Shown: positions 29,126 to 39,061, counted from the stretch's first letter. The stretch: DNA of 64,000 nucleotides from Bifidobacterium ramosum (GCF_009299505.1 NZ_WBSM01000001.1:310001-374000); one strand, 5' to 3'. Notes: generated by a model from the sequence alone, not told the origin. Made by a program: numbers and translations.

Positions 29126-29677
29126 ATGTCCGCTCCCAACGTGCAGCAGCCGTCGGCCCGACCCGCGCGGAGGTCAGGCGGCAAGCCGATCTGGAAACGC
29201 TGGTGGTTCTGGATCGCGGCCGTCGTCATCGTCATCGCGGTCGCCGCGAACATGAACGGCAACGACAGCCGGTCGGCATCCGATACGCAGCGGCCGTCAT
29301 CCAGCCAAAGCCAGCGGTCCGATACGACGGACCGGTCGAACGACACGGCGAAGCAGGAGGAACCCAAGGTTCCCGCGGAATACCGGTCCGCACTCATCCA
29401 GGCCGACACCTACGCCAACGTCATGCATATGTCCAAGCAGGGCGTCTACGACCAGCTGGTCAGCGAATACGGCGGCAAATTCTCCGCCGAGGCCGCGCAG
29501 TACGCCATCGACAACGTGCACGCCGACTGGAACGCGAACGCGCTGGCCAAGGCGAAGACCTATCAGAACGACATGGCGATGTCGCCCGAGGCGATACGGG
29601 ACCAGCTGGTCAGCGAGCACGGCGAGAGGTTCACCGCCGATGAGGCCGATTACGCCATCGAACATCTGAATGACTGA
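29126..29677 (+). CDS. Ltp-family (host cell surface-exposed) membrane protein
   Basis: A 183-residue protein. A basic N terminus (ARPARRSGGK) is followed by one membrane helix (about 26-42) and a Ser/Gln/Asp-rich linker. Outside lie two tandem Ltp repeats: YRSALIQADTYANVMHMSKQ followed by DQLVSEYGGKF, and ALAKAKTYQNDMAMSPEAI followed by DQLVSEHGERF. The Ltp domain is named after a Streptococcus phage lipoprotein that blocks DNA injection of superinfecting phages, but it is also common in chromosomal actinobacterial and Firmicute surface proteins. AGAAGGAA precedes the ATG. It is divergent from the two-component pair and so may be its target. A role in phage exclusion is only a possibility. 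Confidence 0.83.
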   Translation: MSAPNVQQPSARPARRSGGKPIWKRWWFWIAAVVIVIAVAANMNGNDSRSASDTQRPSSSQSQRSDTTDRSNDTAKQEEPKVPAEYRSALIQADTYANVMHMSKQGVYDQLVSEYGGKFSAEAAQYAIDNVHADWNANALAKAKTYQNDMAMSPEAIRDQLVSEHGERFTADEADYAIEHLND

Positions 29678-29692
29678 GCGGGAGTCTGCGGC

Positions 29693-29802
29693 GACACGCC
29701 GGGCGGTTGATCACGACACGCACGATGCGTTGCGGGCGATGGCGGCGTAAGGCCGATCCCGGAAACGCATCACGCGTGTCGTGATCACCCCGTCGGCGTG
29801 TC
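29693..29802. repeat. 110-bp palindromic repeat, copy D
   Basis: Ends GACACGCC and GGCGTGTC, core TGATCACGACACGC and its complement, exactly 110 bp. It starts 16 nt after the Ltp gene stop and ends 96 nt before the Bax-inhibitor gene. Its right half matches copy C. Confidence 0.92.
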
Positions 29803-29898
29803 GCCCTCGTCCCGACCGCCAAGCTCCCGGCTGAAACTCATGGAATTCCAAGGTGACCTCCCGTAGGATAGGAGACGGAAACAAACCAAGGAGTCATC

Positions 29899-30741
29899 AT
29901 GACATTCGGCCAGCAGCCGCAAGGCAACAACAACCAGTACGGCAACGTCAATGGCCAACCGCAGTATGGCCAGCCGCAATACGCGTACGCGCAGGGCCAG
30001 TCGCAGTACGCGTACGGCCCGAACGGCGCCGCCGCGATGAACGCGCAGGCGGCCTATTCCTACGAGCAGGTGCAGCAGGCGGAGCGCGCGTCCGTCACCC
30101 GCGCCTACGGCGAGATGACGATCGGCCTGATCATCACGGCCGTCGTCGCCGTCGTCGCGCAGATGACCGGCGCCTACATCGGATTCCTGCAGGCCACCGG
30201 CCTGATGGGCATCCTGCTGTTCGTCATCATCCAGGTCGGCATGGCCATGTATCTCGGCGCGCGCATCATGACCATCAAGGCGTCCACCGCCCGCGTCATG
30301 TTCTACGTGTACGCCGCGCTCATGGGCTTCACCCTGAGCTCGATCTTCATGGTCTACGATCTCGGCTCGATCGGCCTCGCGCTCGGCATGACCGCCCTGT
30401 TCTTCTTCGTGCTCACCATGTTCGGCCTGACCACGAAGATGGATATGCTCAAGGCCGGTCCGATCCTCATGGTCGCGCTGATCGTGCTCATCGTCTCGCA
30501 GCTCATCCTCGCGTTCCTGCCGGTCAGCGGCATGACGCAGATCGTGTGCGCGCTCGGTCTGATCATCTTCGCCGGCATGACGATGTACGACGCGCAGCAG
30601 ACGCGCGCCCTGTTCGCCGCGTATGAGGCGCAGGGCCCGGAGATGATCAGGAAGATCTCCGTCGTGTGCGCGCTCAACCTGTATCTCGATTTCGTGAACA
30701 TGTTCATGTATCTGCTGCAGCTGTTCGGCAACAGGGACTGA
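29899..30741 (+). CDS. Bax inhibitor-1 / YccA-YbhL family membrane protein
   Basis: A 280-residue protein. The first 55 residues are rich in Gln, Asn, Tyr and Gly (QPQYGQPQYAYAQGQ type). Seven hydrophobic segments follow: the region AYGEMTIGLIITAVVAVVAQM starts the BI-1 fold and the C-terminal LNLYLDFVNMFMYLLQLFG is the family end. AAGGAG precedes ATG 29899. Bacterial relatives are pH-sensitive Ca2+ leak channels or FtsH-associated proteins; the role here is inferred only from the family. Flanking genes are unrelated. Confidence 0.9.
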   Translation: MTFGQQPQGNNNQYGNVNGQPQYGQPQYAYAQGQSQYAYGPNGAAAMNAQAAYSYEQVQQAERASVTRAYGEMTIGLIITAVVAVVAQMTGAYIGFLQATGLMGILLFVIIQVGMAMYLGARIMTIKASTARVMFYVYAALMGFTLSSIFMVYDLGSIGLALGMTALFFFVLTMFGLTTKMDMLKAGPILMVALIVLIVSQLILAFLPVSGMTQIVCALGLIIFAGMTMYDAQQTRALFAAYEAQGPEMIRKISVVCALNLYLDFVNMFMYLLQLFGNRD

Positions 30742-30847
30742 CGACGCGGCGTCCCGTCGCGTTCGTCTCGCGCCCGACGACAGGCTCGGTCACCATGTGG
30801 CCGGGCCTTTTGCGTGGCGTCGGCGCGCGCCGCTACGGTGGTGCCTC

Positions 30848-31792
30848 ATGAAGAGACAGGAACTGATCGGGCTGCTGTGCCTGCTGCTGACCGCGCTGAT
30901 CTGGGGGTTCGCGTTCGTCTCCCAGGTGCAGGGCATGGATTCGATGACCCCGCTATTCTTCAACGCGACGCGGTTCACGCTCGGTGCGGTTTCGCTGGTG
31001 CCGCTGCTGCTCTGGCGACGGGCGCGACACGTCGCCGCGGACGAGCGGCCGCAGCAGTCGTCGCCGGCCGCACGCCTGCTCGCCAACCCCGCGGTCGTCG
31101 GCGCGATCTGCGGCGTGTTCCTGTTCACCGCAAGCACCCTGCAGCAATACGGCATCCTGTATGGCCGCTCGGCCGGCCGCGCCGGGTTCATCACCGCGCT
31201 GTACATCGTGATGGTGCCGTTGCTTGCGTTCGTGTTCCTGCATCGGCGCGTGCATCTCATGACGATCGCTGCCGTCGTGGTCGCGGTCGTCGGATTCTAT
31301 TTCCTGTGCGTCACCGACGGGTTCGGCTCGCTCACACTGGCCGACCTGCTGCTGCTGTTCACCGCAGTGCTGTTCGCCGCGCATATTCTCGTGATCGACA
31401 CGCTCGGCTCGCAGATCGACGCGCTGATGCTCTCGTTCGGCCAGTTCGTGACGACGGCCGCGCTCAGTTGGATCGGTTCGCTGATCGAGGGATCGGTCGA
31501 CTGGGCCGGCGCGATGCAGTCGTGGGAGGCCGTGCTGTACGCCGGCATCGGTTCGGTGGGCATCGCCTACACGTTGCAGGTAGTCGGCCAGCAGTGGGTG
31601 CCGCCGACGCAGGCCAGCCTCGTCATGTCGCTCGAATCGTTCTTCTCGGTGGTCGGCGGTGCACTGCTGCTCGGCGAGGTCATGACCCCGCGCGGCTATC
31701 TCGGCTGTGCGCTCATCTTCGCCGGCACGATGCTCGCCCAGTTGCCCGCTAATCCGCTTTCGGCGCTTCGCCGACCTGGGGAGCCCCGTTGA
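30848..31792 (+). CDS. EamA/DMT-family permease
   Basis: A 314-residue drug/metabolite transporter with ten predicted helices in two EamA halves. The first starts IGLLCLLLTALIWGFAFVSQ and the second about FGSLTLADLLLLFTAVLFAAHILV, ending LESFFSVVGGALLLGEVMTPRGYLGCALIFAG. It exports an unknown small metabolite. ATG 30848 is preceded by a -10-like TACGGT at 30834-30839, 8 nt away, so the transcript is probably leaderless; the upstream in-frame extension from 30797 is not needed. Its last 44 nt overlap the 3' end of the convergent alarmone synthetase gene. Confidence 0.87.
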   Translation: MKRQELIGLLCLLLTALIWGFAFVSQVQGMDSMTPLFFNATRFTLGAVSLVPLLLWRRARHVAADERPQQSSPAARLLANPAVVGAICGVFLFTASTLQQYGILYGRSAGRAGFITALYIVMVPLLAFVFLHRRVHLMTIAAVVVAVVGFYFLCVTDGFGSLTLADLLLLFTAVLFAAHILVIDTLGSQIDALMLSFGQFVTTAALSWIGSLIEGSVDWAGAMQSWEAVLYAGIGSVGIAYTLQVVGQQWVPPTQASLVMSLESFFSVVGGALLLGEVMTPRGYLGCALIFAGTMLAQLPANPLSALRRPGEPR

Positions 31793-32489
31793 TGTCGCGG
31801 TGGATGTTCTGCATCTGCGTCTCGATGTTCTGCAATGACCGCGCGCAGTCGAGCAGCGTCTGCGAATGCTCGCTGAGCTTCGCATCCGGCAGGTCGGTCT
31901 TGTAGCGCAGCGCGTGTTCGAGACTCGCCCAGTAGTCCATCGCGATGGTGCGGAACTGCACTTCGACCGGCGTGTAGTGCGCGCCGGACGACAGGAACAC
32001 CGGCACCGCGTAGATCACGTGCAGCGAACGGTAGCCGTTCTGCTTCGGATTCTTGATGTAGTCCTTGACACGCAGCACGGAGATGTCGTTCTGCGCGGAC
32101 AGATAGTTCGATACGGAGTACACGTCGTCGCGGTAGTTGCAGATCACGCGAATGCCGGCGACGTCGAACAGGTTGTCCTTGATCGACGTGACGTTGAGCG
32201 GCAGCCCCTTGCGTTCCAACTTGCCGAGGATCGAATTGACCGACTTGAGGCGACGCTCCATGTGATGGATCGGATCGTGCGCGAACCGCACCTGGAATTC
32301 GGAGTCGAGGATCTCGAGTTTGGTGCTGATCTCATACATCGCGCCCTCGTAGACCTGCATGAGGTCGACGAATTCGGTGATCTGTTCGGTGGGGAACTGA
32401 TCGTCGGCATGTCCCAGCGCCTTCAGCCTGGCTTTGAGATCGTTCGTGTTGATGCGGCTCTGTCGGTCAAGTATCACGGTCAATATCAT
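31749..32489 (-). CDS. Small alarmone synthetase, RelQ/YjbM-like GTP pyrophosphokinase
   Basis: A 246-residue protein with only the (p)ppGpp synthetase domain and no HD hydrolase, TGS or ACT domain, so it is a small alarmone synthetase. Motifs: MERRLKSVNSILGKLERKG, VAGIRVICNYRDDVYSVSNYL, DYIKNPKQNGYRSLHVIY and VEVQFRTIAMDYWASLEHAL. It transfers pyrophosphate from ATP to GTP or GDP in stress. I list ATG 32489, but a TATGAT at 32485-32490 followed after 7 nt by in-frame GTG 32477 makes a leaderless GTG start equally possible. It is divergent from miaB and its 3' end overlaps the EamA gene. Confidence 0.9.
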   Translation of the reverse strand: MILTVILDRQSRINTNDLKARLKALGHADDQFPTEQITEFVDLMQVYEGAMYEISTKLEILDSEFQVRFAHDPIHHMERRLKSVNSILGKLERKGLPLNVTSIKDNLFDVAGIRVICNYRDDVYSVSNYLSAQNDISVLRVKDYIKNPKQNGYRSLHVIYAVPVFLSSGAHYTPVEVQFRTIAMDYWASLEHALRYKTDLPDAKLSEHSQTLLDCARSLQNIETQMQNIHRDINGAPQVGEAPKAD

Positions 32490-32586
32490 AGCCGCCGGTG
32501 TGCGGAGGAACTGAAAAATTCCTGTGTCGGGGGACCTGCTGCCCGTCGCGTCGCGCTGGCGGGGGCAATCGTTACGATGGTGGGTT

Positions 32587-34050
32587 ATGAATGAAGACAT
32601 GATGACCGAGGCGGAGCGTGCCTCGAAACTGGCCGAACCGGCGGGCGACGGCGTTGCCGAGACCTCCAACCGCGGCAAGGGCGTGTACTACGTGCATACG
32701 CTCGGCTGCCAGATGAACGTGCACGATTCCGAACGCATCGCCGGCGTGCTCGAATCCGACGGCTATGTACCGGCCACCGAAGAGCAGGTGATCGACAAGG
32801 ACATCGACCTGATCGTCATGAACACGTGCGCGGTGCGTGAGAACGCGGCCGAACGCATGTACGGCACGATCGGCCTGTGGGCGCAGATGAAGCGCGAACG
32901 GCCAAACCTGCAGATCGCGGTCGGCGGCTGCATGGCCCAGCTCGACCGGCAGAAGATCGCGAAGAAGGCCCCGTGGGTGGATGCGGTGTTCGGCACGAAG
33001 AACATCGGATCCCTGCCGCGGCTGCTCGACCAGGCGCGCATGATCGGCGAACCGCAGGTTGATGTGGTCGACAAGCTCGACTATTTCCCGAGCCAGCTGC
33101 CGACCGCGCGTGCCTCGCGCGTCTCGAGCTGGGTGTCGATCTCGATCGGCTGCAACAACACGTGTACGTTCTGCATCGTGCCGACCACGCGCGGCAAGGA
33201 GCACGACCGTCGCCCCGGCGACATCCTCGCCGAGATCCGCCAATGCGTCGACAACGGCGCGAAGGAGGTCACGCTGCTCGGCCAGAACGTGAACTCGTTC
33301 GGCTACGGCATCGGCGACCGGTACGCGTTCAGCAAGCTGCTGCGTGCGTGCGGTGAGATCGACGGTCTGGAGCGTGTGCGCTTCACGTCGCCGCATCCGG
33401 CCGCGTTCACCGACGACGTGATCGCCGCGATGGCCGAGACGCCGAACATCATGCACCAGCTGCACTTCCCGCTGCAGTCCGGCTCCGACCGCATCCTGCG
33501 TGCGATGCGCCGCTCGTACCGTTCCGCGAAGTTCCTCGACATCCTCGGCAGGATCCGCGAGGCCATGCCGGACGCGCAGATCTCCACCGACATCATCGTC
33601 GGCTTCCCCGGCGAGACCGACGAGGATTTCGAGGAGACGATGCGCGTGGTGCGCGAGGCCCGGTTCTCGTCCGCGTTCACGTTCGAATACTCGCCGCGCC
33701 CCGGCACGCCGGCCGCCGCGATGGAGCAGGTGCCGCACGAAGTGGTGCAGGAGCGGTTCGAGCGGCTTGTGGCGCTGCAGGAGCAGATCACGGCCGAGGA
33801 GCTCGCGAAGTTCGAAGGACGCGATATCGAGGTGATGATCACCGGCGCGGCGGGCAAGAAGGATTCCGCCACGCATCGCGTGACCGGCCGCGAGAGGACC
33901 GGCGTGCTCGTGCATATCGGCGTGCCCGACGGCGAGCCGATGCCCGAGGTCGGTGATTTCGTGACCGCGACCGTCACCCACGCCGGACGGCACAACCTCA
34001 TCGCCGATCCCGATCCGGCCAAGGGCCAGACGTATTCGGTGCGTCACTGA
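32587..34050 (+). CDS. miaB: tRNA-2-methylthio-N6-dimethylallyladenosine synthase
   Basis: A 487-residue radical-SAM methylthiotransferase that adds the methylthio group to i6A37 of tRNAs after MiaA has acted. The N-terminal domain carries cluster cysteines in HTLGCQMN (about 41), NTCAVRENA (about 80) and GGCMAQL (about 115). The radical SAM motif [18 protein letters not shown] is near 186-203, and a TRAM domain closes the protein. TACGAT at 32573-32578 lies 8 nt before ATG 32587, so the start is probably leaderless. miaA follows 80 nt downstream on the same strand, completing the pathway. Confidence 0.95.
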   Translation: MNEDMMTEAERASKLAEPAGDGVAETSNRGKGVYYVHTLGCQMNVHDSERIAGVLESDGYVPATEEQVIDKDIDLIVMNTCAVRENAAERMYGTIGLWAQMKRERPNLQIAVGGCMAQLDRQKIAKKAPWVDAVFGTKNIGSLPRLLDQARMIGEPQVDVVDKLDYFPSQLPTARASRVSSWVSISIGCNNTCTFCIVPTTRGKEHDRRPGDILAEIRQCVDNGAKEVTLLGQNVNSFGYGIGDRYAFSKLLRACGEIDGLERVRFTSPHPAAFTDDVIAAMAETPNIMHQLHFPLQSGSDRILRAMRRSYRSAKFLDILGRIREAMPDAQISTDIIVGFPGETDEDFEETMRVVREARFSSAFTFEYSPRPGTPAAAMEQVPHEVVQERFERLVALQEQITAEELAKFEGRDIEVMITGAAGKKDSATHRVTGRERTGVLVHIGVPDGEPMPEVGDFVTATVTHAGRHNLIADPDPAKGQTYSVRH

Positions 34051-34062
34051 GATCATGGGCAT

Positions 34063-34089
34063 GGCTCCCCTCAGCGAGGGGAGCCATCA
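34063..34089. repeat. CTCCCCTC hairpin between miaB and miaA
   Basis: ATGGCTCCCCTC-AGC-GAGGGGAGCCAT is a perfect 12-bp stem with a 3-nt loop. It uses the same arm as the 107-bp element at 6840-6946. It has no T-run and lies between co-directional genes, so it may act as an RNA processing or attenuation hairpin, or be a remnant of the repeat. Confidence 0.7.
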
Positions 34090-34130
34090 TCATGCGTGGA
34101 GCCACATACAGCAGTAAGGGGAAAGATCAC

Positions 34131-35114
34131 ATGACACCACGGGTCGTCTCGATCGTCGGACCCACCGCATCGGGCAAGACCGGCCTCGGCATCGCCATCG
34201 CCAAGGCGCTGGAGACGCGCGGCGAGCACGCCGAGATCGTCAACGCCGACGCCTACCAAATGTACCGCGGCATGGACATCGGCACCGCCAAGGCCACGCC
34301 CGAGGAGCAGGCCGAGGTCCGGCATCATCTCATCGACGTCATCGAACCGGACGACGCGATGTCGGTCGCACGGTTCCAGCAGCTCGCGCGCGACTGCATC
34401 CGCGACCTGCAGTCGCAGGGCATCCGACCGATCATGGTCGGCGGCTCCGGCCTGTACGCACGCGCCGCGATCGACGACATCTCATTCCCCGGCACCGACC
34501 CCGACGTACGCAGGCGGCTTGAGGAGCGCGAGAAGACCGAAGGCGCCGGCGCACTGTTCGCCGAGCTTAAGGTCAAGGACCCGCAAGCGGCCGCCCGCAT
34601 GGACCCGCACAACCCACGGCGCACCATCCGCGCGCTCGAGGTCATCGCAGTGACCGGCAAACCGTATTCGGCGAGCCTGCCACGCTACCGGTATGTGATT
34701 CCCACCGTGCAGATCGGCCTCGACCTGCCACGCGAGGAACTCGACCGACGTATCGACATTCGTACCAAGCGGATGCTCACCGGCGGGTTCATCGAAGAGG
34801 TCGAACGGCTGCGTCCGCGACTCGGCATGACGGCCAGCCGCGCGCTCGGCTACCAGCAGGTCATCGACTATCTCGACGGCCTCGCCGACCTCGACGACAC
34901 GTACATGGACATCGCGCAGAAGACCAAGCGACTCGCCCGCAAGCAGATGGGCTGGTTCGGCCGCGACCCGCGCATCCACTGGCTGCAGGCGCTCAACCCG
35001 AGCCTTACCGACAACGCGATGGCGATCATCGCGCATGCGGACGCGGGGGACTACGATCCGATCGACGCGCACGCCGACGAGTACGTGCAGCATCATCTCG
35101 GCGACATCGGCTGA
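34131..35114 (+). CDS. miaA: tRNA dimethylallyltransferase
   Basis: A 327-residue enzyme that transfers the dimethylallyl group to N6 of A37 in tRNAs reading UNN codons. Visible are the P-loop [16 protein letters not shown], the [19 protein letters not shown] motif, [19 protein letters not shown] and [16 protein letters not shown], followed by the C-terminal [17 protein letters not shown] 34131 has AAGGGGAAAG upstream; an ATG at 34092 in the same frame adds 13 residues and lacks a site. It follows miaB and is convergent with the Fic gene. Confidence 0.95.
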   Translation: MTPRVVSIVGPTASGKTGLGIAIAKALETRGEHAEIVNADAYQMYRGMDIGTAKATPEEQAEVRHHLIDVIEPDDAMSVARFQQLARDCIRDLQSQGIRPIMVGGSGLYARAAIDDISFPGTDPDVRRRLEEREKTEGAGALFAELKVKDPQAAARMDPHNPRRTIRALEVIAVTGKPYSASLPRYRYVIPTVQIGLDLPREELDRRIDIRTKRMLTGGFIEEVERLRPRLGMTASRALGYQQVIDYLDGLADLDDTYMDIAQKTKRLARKQMGWFGRDPRIHWLQALNPSLTDNAMAIIAHADAGDYDPIDAHADEYVQHHLGDIG

Positions 35115-35183
35115 GTATCATGCCCGCGGCGCGGCCGGTATGGTTTCAGCCAGCCATGCCGGCGACGGACAGGGGAGAAGCCG

Positions 35184-35972
35184 TCAGTGGGCGGGACCCT
35201 GCTCCCAGCCGGCGATCAGAAACGTGCGTGTCGGATTCGCCGGGCGCACGATTCCACTGAACAGCCGCTCGAAGCCGCCGATATCCCCGCGATACGCCGC
35301 ATGCTTCGCGGCCTTGTATCCGTCGCGGCTCACCGGCCCCCAGTCGAGATCCCAGCCGGCGTCATGCGCGAGCCGCGACGCGAAGATGCGCAGCGTCATC
35401 GCATTGCCGCCCTTGAACGGATGCAGATAGCCGAGCTCGTCATAGACATGGGCCAATTCGCGCACGAACACGTCGCGGTCCAACGCCACCAGATTGCGCT
35501 TGTCGGACAGTTCGGTCGCGATGTTCAACGCGCCCGTCTCGATGAGCGCCGCCGGAAAGAACGTCTCCGGGTTCTTGGCGAGTGCCCGGTCGCTGGTCAC
35601 CTCGCGCGTCGTGTTCGCCGTGCGCAGATGGCCCGCATCGGAGAACACGCCCTCGAACAGTCCGGTATGGATCGCCGTCAGCTCATCCAGATTCCCGCTC
35701 GGCGACCACCCACGTTCCACCAGCAGCACGGTGCGCGCCACGATGCTGCTCGCATGATCCGCGGCATGATCGTCGAGACTGCCATCGGCCAACCGGCCTC
35801 CCACGATGCCGGATGTTTCGGCGTCCGCCGCATCGATCAGCGCGGACACGTCGATGTCGCCGCGCTCGTACCGTCCCAAGGCGTGCATCGTCGCATCGCC
35901 GGGCCGCATCGCTTCCAACGCGCAGTTCTTCAGTGCAAATGCGACTGCGCTCGCACGTTCAGCTGGAGTCAT
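35184..35972 (-). CDS. Fic-fold protein with degenerate active-site motif
   Basis: A 262-residue protein with the Fic core. The motif at residues 184-195 reads HPFKGGNAMTLR. Canonical Fic AMP-transferases have HxFx(D/E)GNGRxxR, so the catalytic His184, Phe186, Asn190 and distal Arg195 are kept, while the acidic metal ligand is Gly188 and the GR pair is Ala-Met. The flap region GHLRTANTTREVTSD precedes it. No inhibitory S/TxxxEG/N helix is obvious. On the minus strand TAGGAT lies 6 nt before ATG 35972, suggesting a leaderless start. There is no antitoxin-like partner gene. It may modify a protein with altered chemistry or be inactive. Confidence 0.82.
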   Translation of the reverse strand: MTPAERASAVAFALKNCALEAMRPGDATMHALGRYERGDIDVSALIDAADAETSGIVGGRLADGSLDDHAADHASSIVARTVLLVERGWSPSGNLDELTAIHTGLFEGVFSDAGHLRTANTTREVTSDRALAKNPETFFPAALIETGALNIATELSDKRNLVALDRDVFVRELAHVYDELGYLHPFKGGNAMTLRIFASRLAHDAGWDLDWGPVSRDGYKAAKHAAYRGDIGGFERLFSGIVRPANPTRTFLIAGWEQGPAH

Positions 35973-36092
35973 AGGCCCATCCTAGCCGATGCGCGGCGTA
36001 ACGACGAACCGCGGCGACGAGCCGCGGCGCCGGCGCCGTCGCGTCCGCCTGGCCGGCGAAATGACGGGGCATGGGTAGAATCGTGAACCGTT

Positions 36093-38981
36093 ATGGCACG
36101 AACAGCATCCTCATCAGGCAAGAACGGCAACGGCAACCCGCGTTCGGGGGCGCGCGGCGACGAACCCGCGACCGACATGGCGGACGAATCCCTCGGCAAG
36201 AAGATCCTGCTCGCGATCCCGCGGGCGTTCGGTGCGGCCGTACGATCGATCGCCGGCGTGGGGGAGTATGATCCGGCGTACCGCCGCGACGGGCTGTGCT
36301 TCGCGATGATCGTGCTGGCCGTCTGTTTCTGCGCTTCCGAATGGTTCCGCGTCAACGGTGTGCTCGGCCGCATCCTGCACGCGTGCGCCGCCGGTCTGTT
36401 CGGCATGATGAGCGTGATCGTGCCGGTGCTGTTGGTGCTGGTCGCCGTGCGGCTGATCCGCAACTCCGGCAAGAACTCCGACAATCCGCGTGTCGTGACC
36501 GGCTGGGTGCTGCTGCTGTGGTCGATCTGCTCGATCATCGACGTGGTCGTCGCGGCCGACACGCCGGGCTTCGACATCACGCTGCTGCAGCGTGCGGGAG
36601 GACTGTTCGGCTTTGTGCTCGGCTCGCCGTTGGCATGGGGACTTTCCGACGCGTTCGCGATCATCGTGTTCGTGGTGATCGGCCTGTTCGCGCTGCTGCT
36701 CATCACACGGACGCATGTGACCGATCTGCCCGACAACGTGCGCGCCCTGAGGGAACGGCTCGGCGGTGCGGCCGCGTCCGACGCCGACGACGACCAATTC
36801 CCGAACGAGGTGCGCGTCGGTGACGACACGTTGTCGTTCTCCGACGGCGTACCCGCGCATGACGGATCCGACGACGGGACCGATGGCCGCAAGCCCGCCA
36901 AGCAGGGCTTTTTCGCGAGGCTGTTCGCGCGGCGGCATCACGACGACGACCGGTCGCTCGACCGGTACGCCGGCGACGATCCGTTCGACCACGCCGCCGA
37001 CCGCCACGGCGAAGCCGCCGAAACGTCCCTGCGCGACCCGGCCGCCGCCGTGCCGACCCGCAGCGTCTCGTCGAACGGTGGCGCATACGCGCACGATGCG
37101 ATGTCGTCGCATGGCGACGCGACGCAGCGGTACGGCGCGGCCGGCGGCACCGCGGTGATGCCCACCCGTACGATCAGCGGCACGGCGACCGTTGCCATGC
37201 CCAACGACGCGACAGTCGCCACGCCGGTGTCGGCGGCGCAGGCAGCGGCCGACCCATGGGCCGGCGTCGCGCCGGACGGCACTGCCGCCATGCCGGCCGT
37301 CGGAGCGTCCGTCACACCGTCTGTCACGTCGTCGCCGGTGGCGACCGAACACGGCAACGTCGATCCGAACACCGGCGAGATCCTCGACGATCCGGACGAG
37401 GTCGCGGATCCGTCCGCGACGCCGGACGATGCGAACCGTCCATACCAGCTGCCGGATCTCAACATCCTCGCCAAAGGGCAGCCGCACGCGGCGCGCACCC
37501 CGGCCAACGACAACGTCATCCGCGCCCTGACCAACACGTTCCAGCAGTTCAACGTCGACGCGAAGGTCGTCGGCTTCCTGCGCGGGCCCTCCGTCACCCA
37601 GTACGAGGTCGAGCTCGGCCCCGGCGTCAAGGTCGAGAAGGTCACCAACCTGCAGAAGAACATCGCGTACGCGGTGGCCAGCTCCGACGTGCGCATCCTC
37701 TCGCCGATCCCGGGCAAATCCGCCATCGGCATCGAGATCCCGAACGTCGACCGCGAGATCGTGCATCTGGGCGACGTGCTGCGTTCCGACAAGGCGCTTA
37801 ACGACCCGACGCCGATGCTCACCGGCGTCGGCAAGGACGTGGAGGGTCGGTTCGTCACCGCCGACCTCACCAAGATGCCGCACCTGCTCGTCGCCGGCGC
37901 GACCGGCTCCGGCAAGTCGAGCTTCATCAACTCGATGCTCACGTCGATCATCATGCGTGCCACGCCCGAACAGGTGCGCATGATCATGGTCGACCCCAAG
38001 CGCGTCGAACTGTCCGCATACGCGGGCATCCCGCACCTGCTCACGCCGATCATCACCGACCCGAAGAAGGCCGCGCAGGCGCTCGAATGGGTCGTCAAGG
38101 AGATGGACGCGCGCTACTCCGACCTCGAGTTCTTCGGCTTCCGCCACATCAAGGACTTCAACGAGGCCGTGCGCGCCGGCAAGGTGCACGCGCCCGCCGG
38201 CTCGCAGCGCAAAGTCGCCCCGTATCCGTACATCCTTGTGGTCGTCGACGAGATGGCCGACCTCATGATGGTCGCCAAGAACGACGTCGAAAGCTCCATC
38301 CAGCGCATCACGCAGCTCGCGCGAGCCGCCGGCGTGCACCTCGTGCTCGCCACGCAGCGCCCGTCCGTCGATGTCGTCACCGGTCTCATCAAGGCGAACA
38401 TCCCGTCCCGGTTGGCGTTCGCGACCTCGTCGGCCACCGACTCGCGCGTCATCCTCGACACGGTCGGCGCCGAGACGCTCATCGGCCAGGGCGACGCCCT
38501 GTTCCTGCCGATGGGCCAGGCCAAGCCGATGCGCGTGCAGGGCTCGTGGGTGAGCGAATCCGAAATCCGCAAGGCCGTCGAATTCGTACGCACCCAGCGC
38601 AAGCCGCGCTATCGCGAGGACATCGAGGAAATGGCCAAGGAAGCCGAGAAGTCCGCCGTCGAACCGGACGAGGAGATCGGCGACGACATGGACGTGCTGC
38701 TGCAGGCCGCCGAACTCGTCGTCACCACGCAGTTCGGCTCCACGTCGATGCTGCAGCGCAAGCTGCGCGTCGGCTTCGCCAAGGCCGGTCGACTCATGGA
38801 TTTGCTCGAATCTCGCGGCGTGGTCGGCCCATCCGAAGGCTCCAAGGCACGGCAGGTGCTCGTCCAGCCGCAGGATCTGCCGGCGGTGCTCGCGTTCATC
38901 CGCGGCGAGACGAGCACGATCCAGCGTTCCGGCGCGGCGGCGGGCGCGCCCGCGTCGCAGCAGGGCGAACTGGGGGAGTGA
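36093..38981 (+). CDS. ftsK: DNA translocase FtsK/SpoIIIE
   Basis: A 962-residue hexameric DNA pump acting at the septum in chromosome segregation. Four or five membrane helices occupy about residues 60-210, followed by a long Ala/Asp/Thr-rich linker to about residue 440. The motor has Walker [12 protein letters not shown] near 600-610, [13 protein letters not shown], and [12 protein letters not shown] (Walker B). The C-terminal gamma winged helix begins [29 protein letters not shown] near 870. TAGAAT at about 36073-36078 leaves a very short or no leader before ATG 36093. The gene order ftsK-pgsA-cinA-clgR is conserved in actinobacteria. Confidence 0.94.
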   Translation: MARTASSSGKNGNGNPRSGARGDEPATDMADESLGKKILLAIPRAFGAAVRSIAGVGEYDPAYRRDGLCFAMIVLAVCFCASEWFRVNGVLGRILHACAAGLFGMMSVIVPVLLVLVAVRLIRNSGKNSDNPRVVTGWVLLLWSICSIIDVVVAADTPGFDITLLQRAGGLFGFVLGSPLAWGLSDAFAIIVFVVIGLFALLLITRTHVTDLPDNVRALRERLGGAAASDADDDQFPNEVRVGDDTLSFSDGVPAHDGSDDGTDGRKPAKQGFFARLFARRHHDDDRSLDRYAGDDPFDHAADRHGEAAETSLRDPAAAVPTRSVSSNGGAYAHDAMSSHGDATQRYGAAGGTAVMPTRTISGTATVAMPNDATVATPVSAAQAAADPWAGVAPDGTAAMPAVGASVTPSVTSSPVATEHGNVDPNTGEILDDPDEVADPSATPDDANRPYQLPDLNILAKGQPHAARTPANDNVIRALTNTFQQFNVDAKVVGFLRGPSVTQYEVELGPGVKVEKVTNLQKNIAYAVASSDVRILSPIPGKSAIGIEIPNVDREIVHLGDVLRSDKALNDPTPMLTGVGKDVEGRFVTADLTKMPHLLVAGATGSGKSSFINSMLTSIIMRATPEQVRMIMVDPKRVELSAYAGIPHLLTPIITDPKKAAQALEWVVKEMDARYSDLEFFGFRHIKDFNEAVRAGKVHAPAGSQRKVAPYPYILVVVDEMADLMMVAKNDVESSIQRITQLARAAGVHLVLATQRPSVDVVTGLIKANIPSRLAFATSSATDSRVILDTVGAETLIGQGDALFLPMGQAKPMRVQGSWVSESEIRKAVEFVRTQRKPRYREDIEEMAKEAEKSAVEPDEEIGDDMDVLLQAAELVVTTQFGSTSMLQRKLRVGFAKAGRLMDLLESRGVVGPSEGSKARQVLVQPQDLPAVLAFIRGETSTIQRSGAAAGAPASQQGELGE

Positions 38982-39003
38982 ACCGGCTTCCCGGTTCGCC
39001 TTT
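38980..39003 (+). terminator. Weak terminator-like hairpin after ftsK
   Basis: GAACCGG-CTTC-CCGGTTC forms a 7-bp stem starting at the ftsK stop, followed by a poor T-run (GCCTTT). It may lower read-through into pgsA, which has its own -10 element. Confidence 0.45.
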
Positions 39004-39061
39004 CAGCCAATTCCCGGCATCCTCCCATCCGAGGTAGCAACGTAAGGGTATCGTGAACAGT

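Noticed and set aside
23239..29802. CRISPR array.
   Set aside because: The repeats are 110 bp palindromes 1.1-3 kb apart with genes between them, not short direct repeats with regular spacers, and no cas gene is present.
23239..29802. Ends of an insertion sequence or integron cassette boundaries (attC).
   Set aside because: No transposase or integron integrase lies in the window, cassettes are in both orientations and carry their own promoters, and the repeats lack the R/L box pattern of attC sites that I would recognise.
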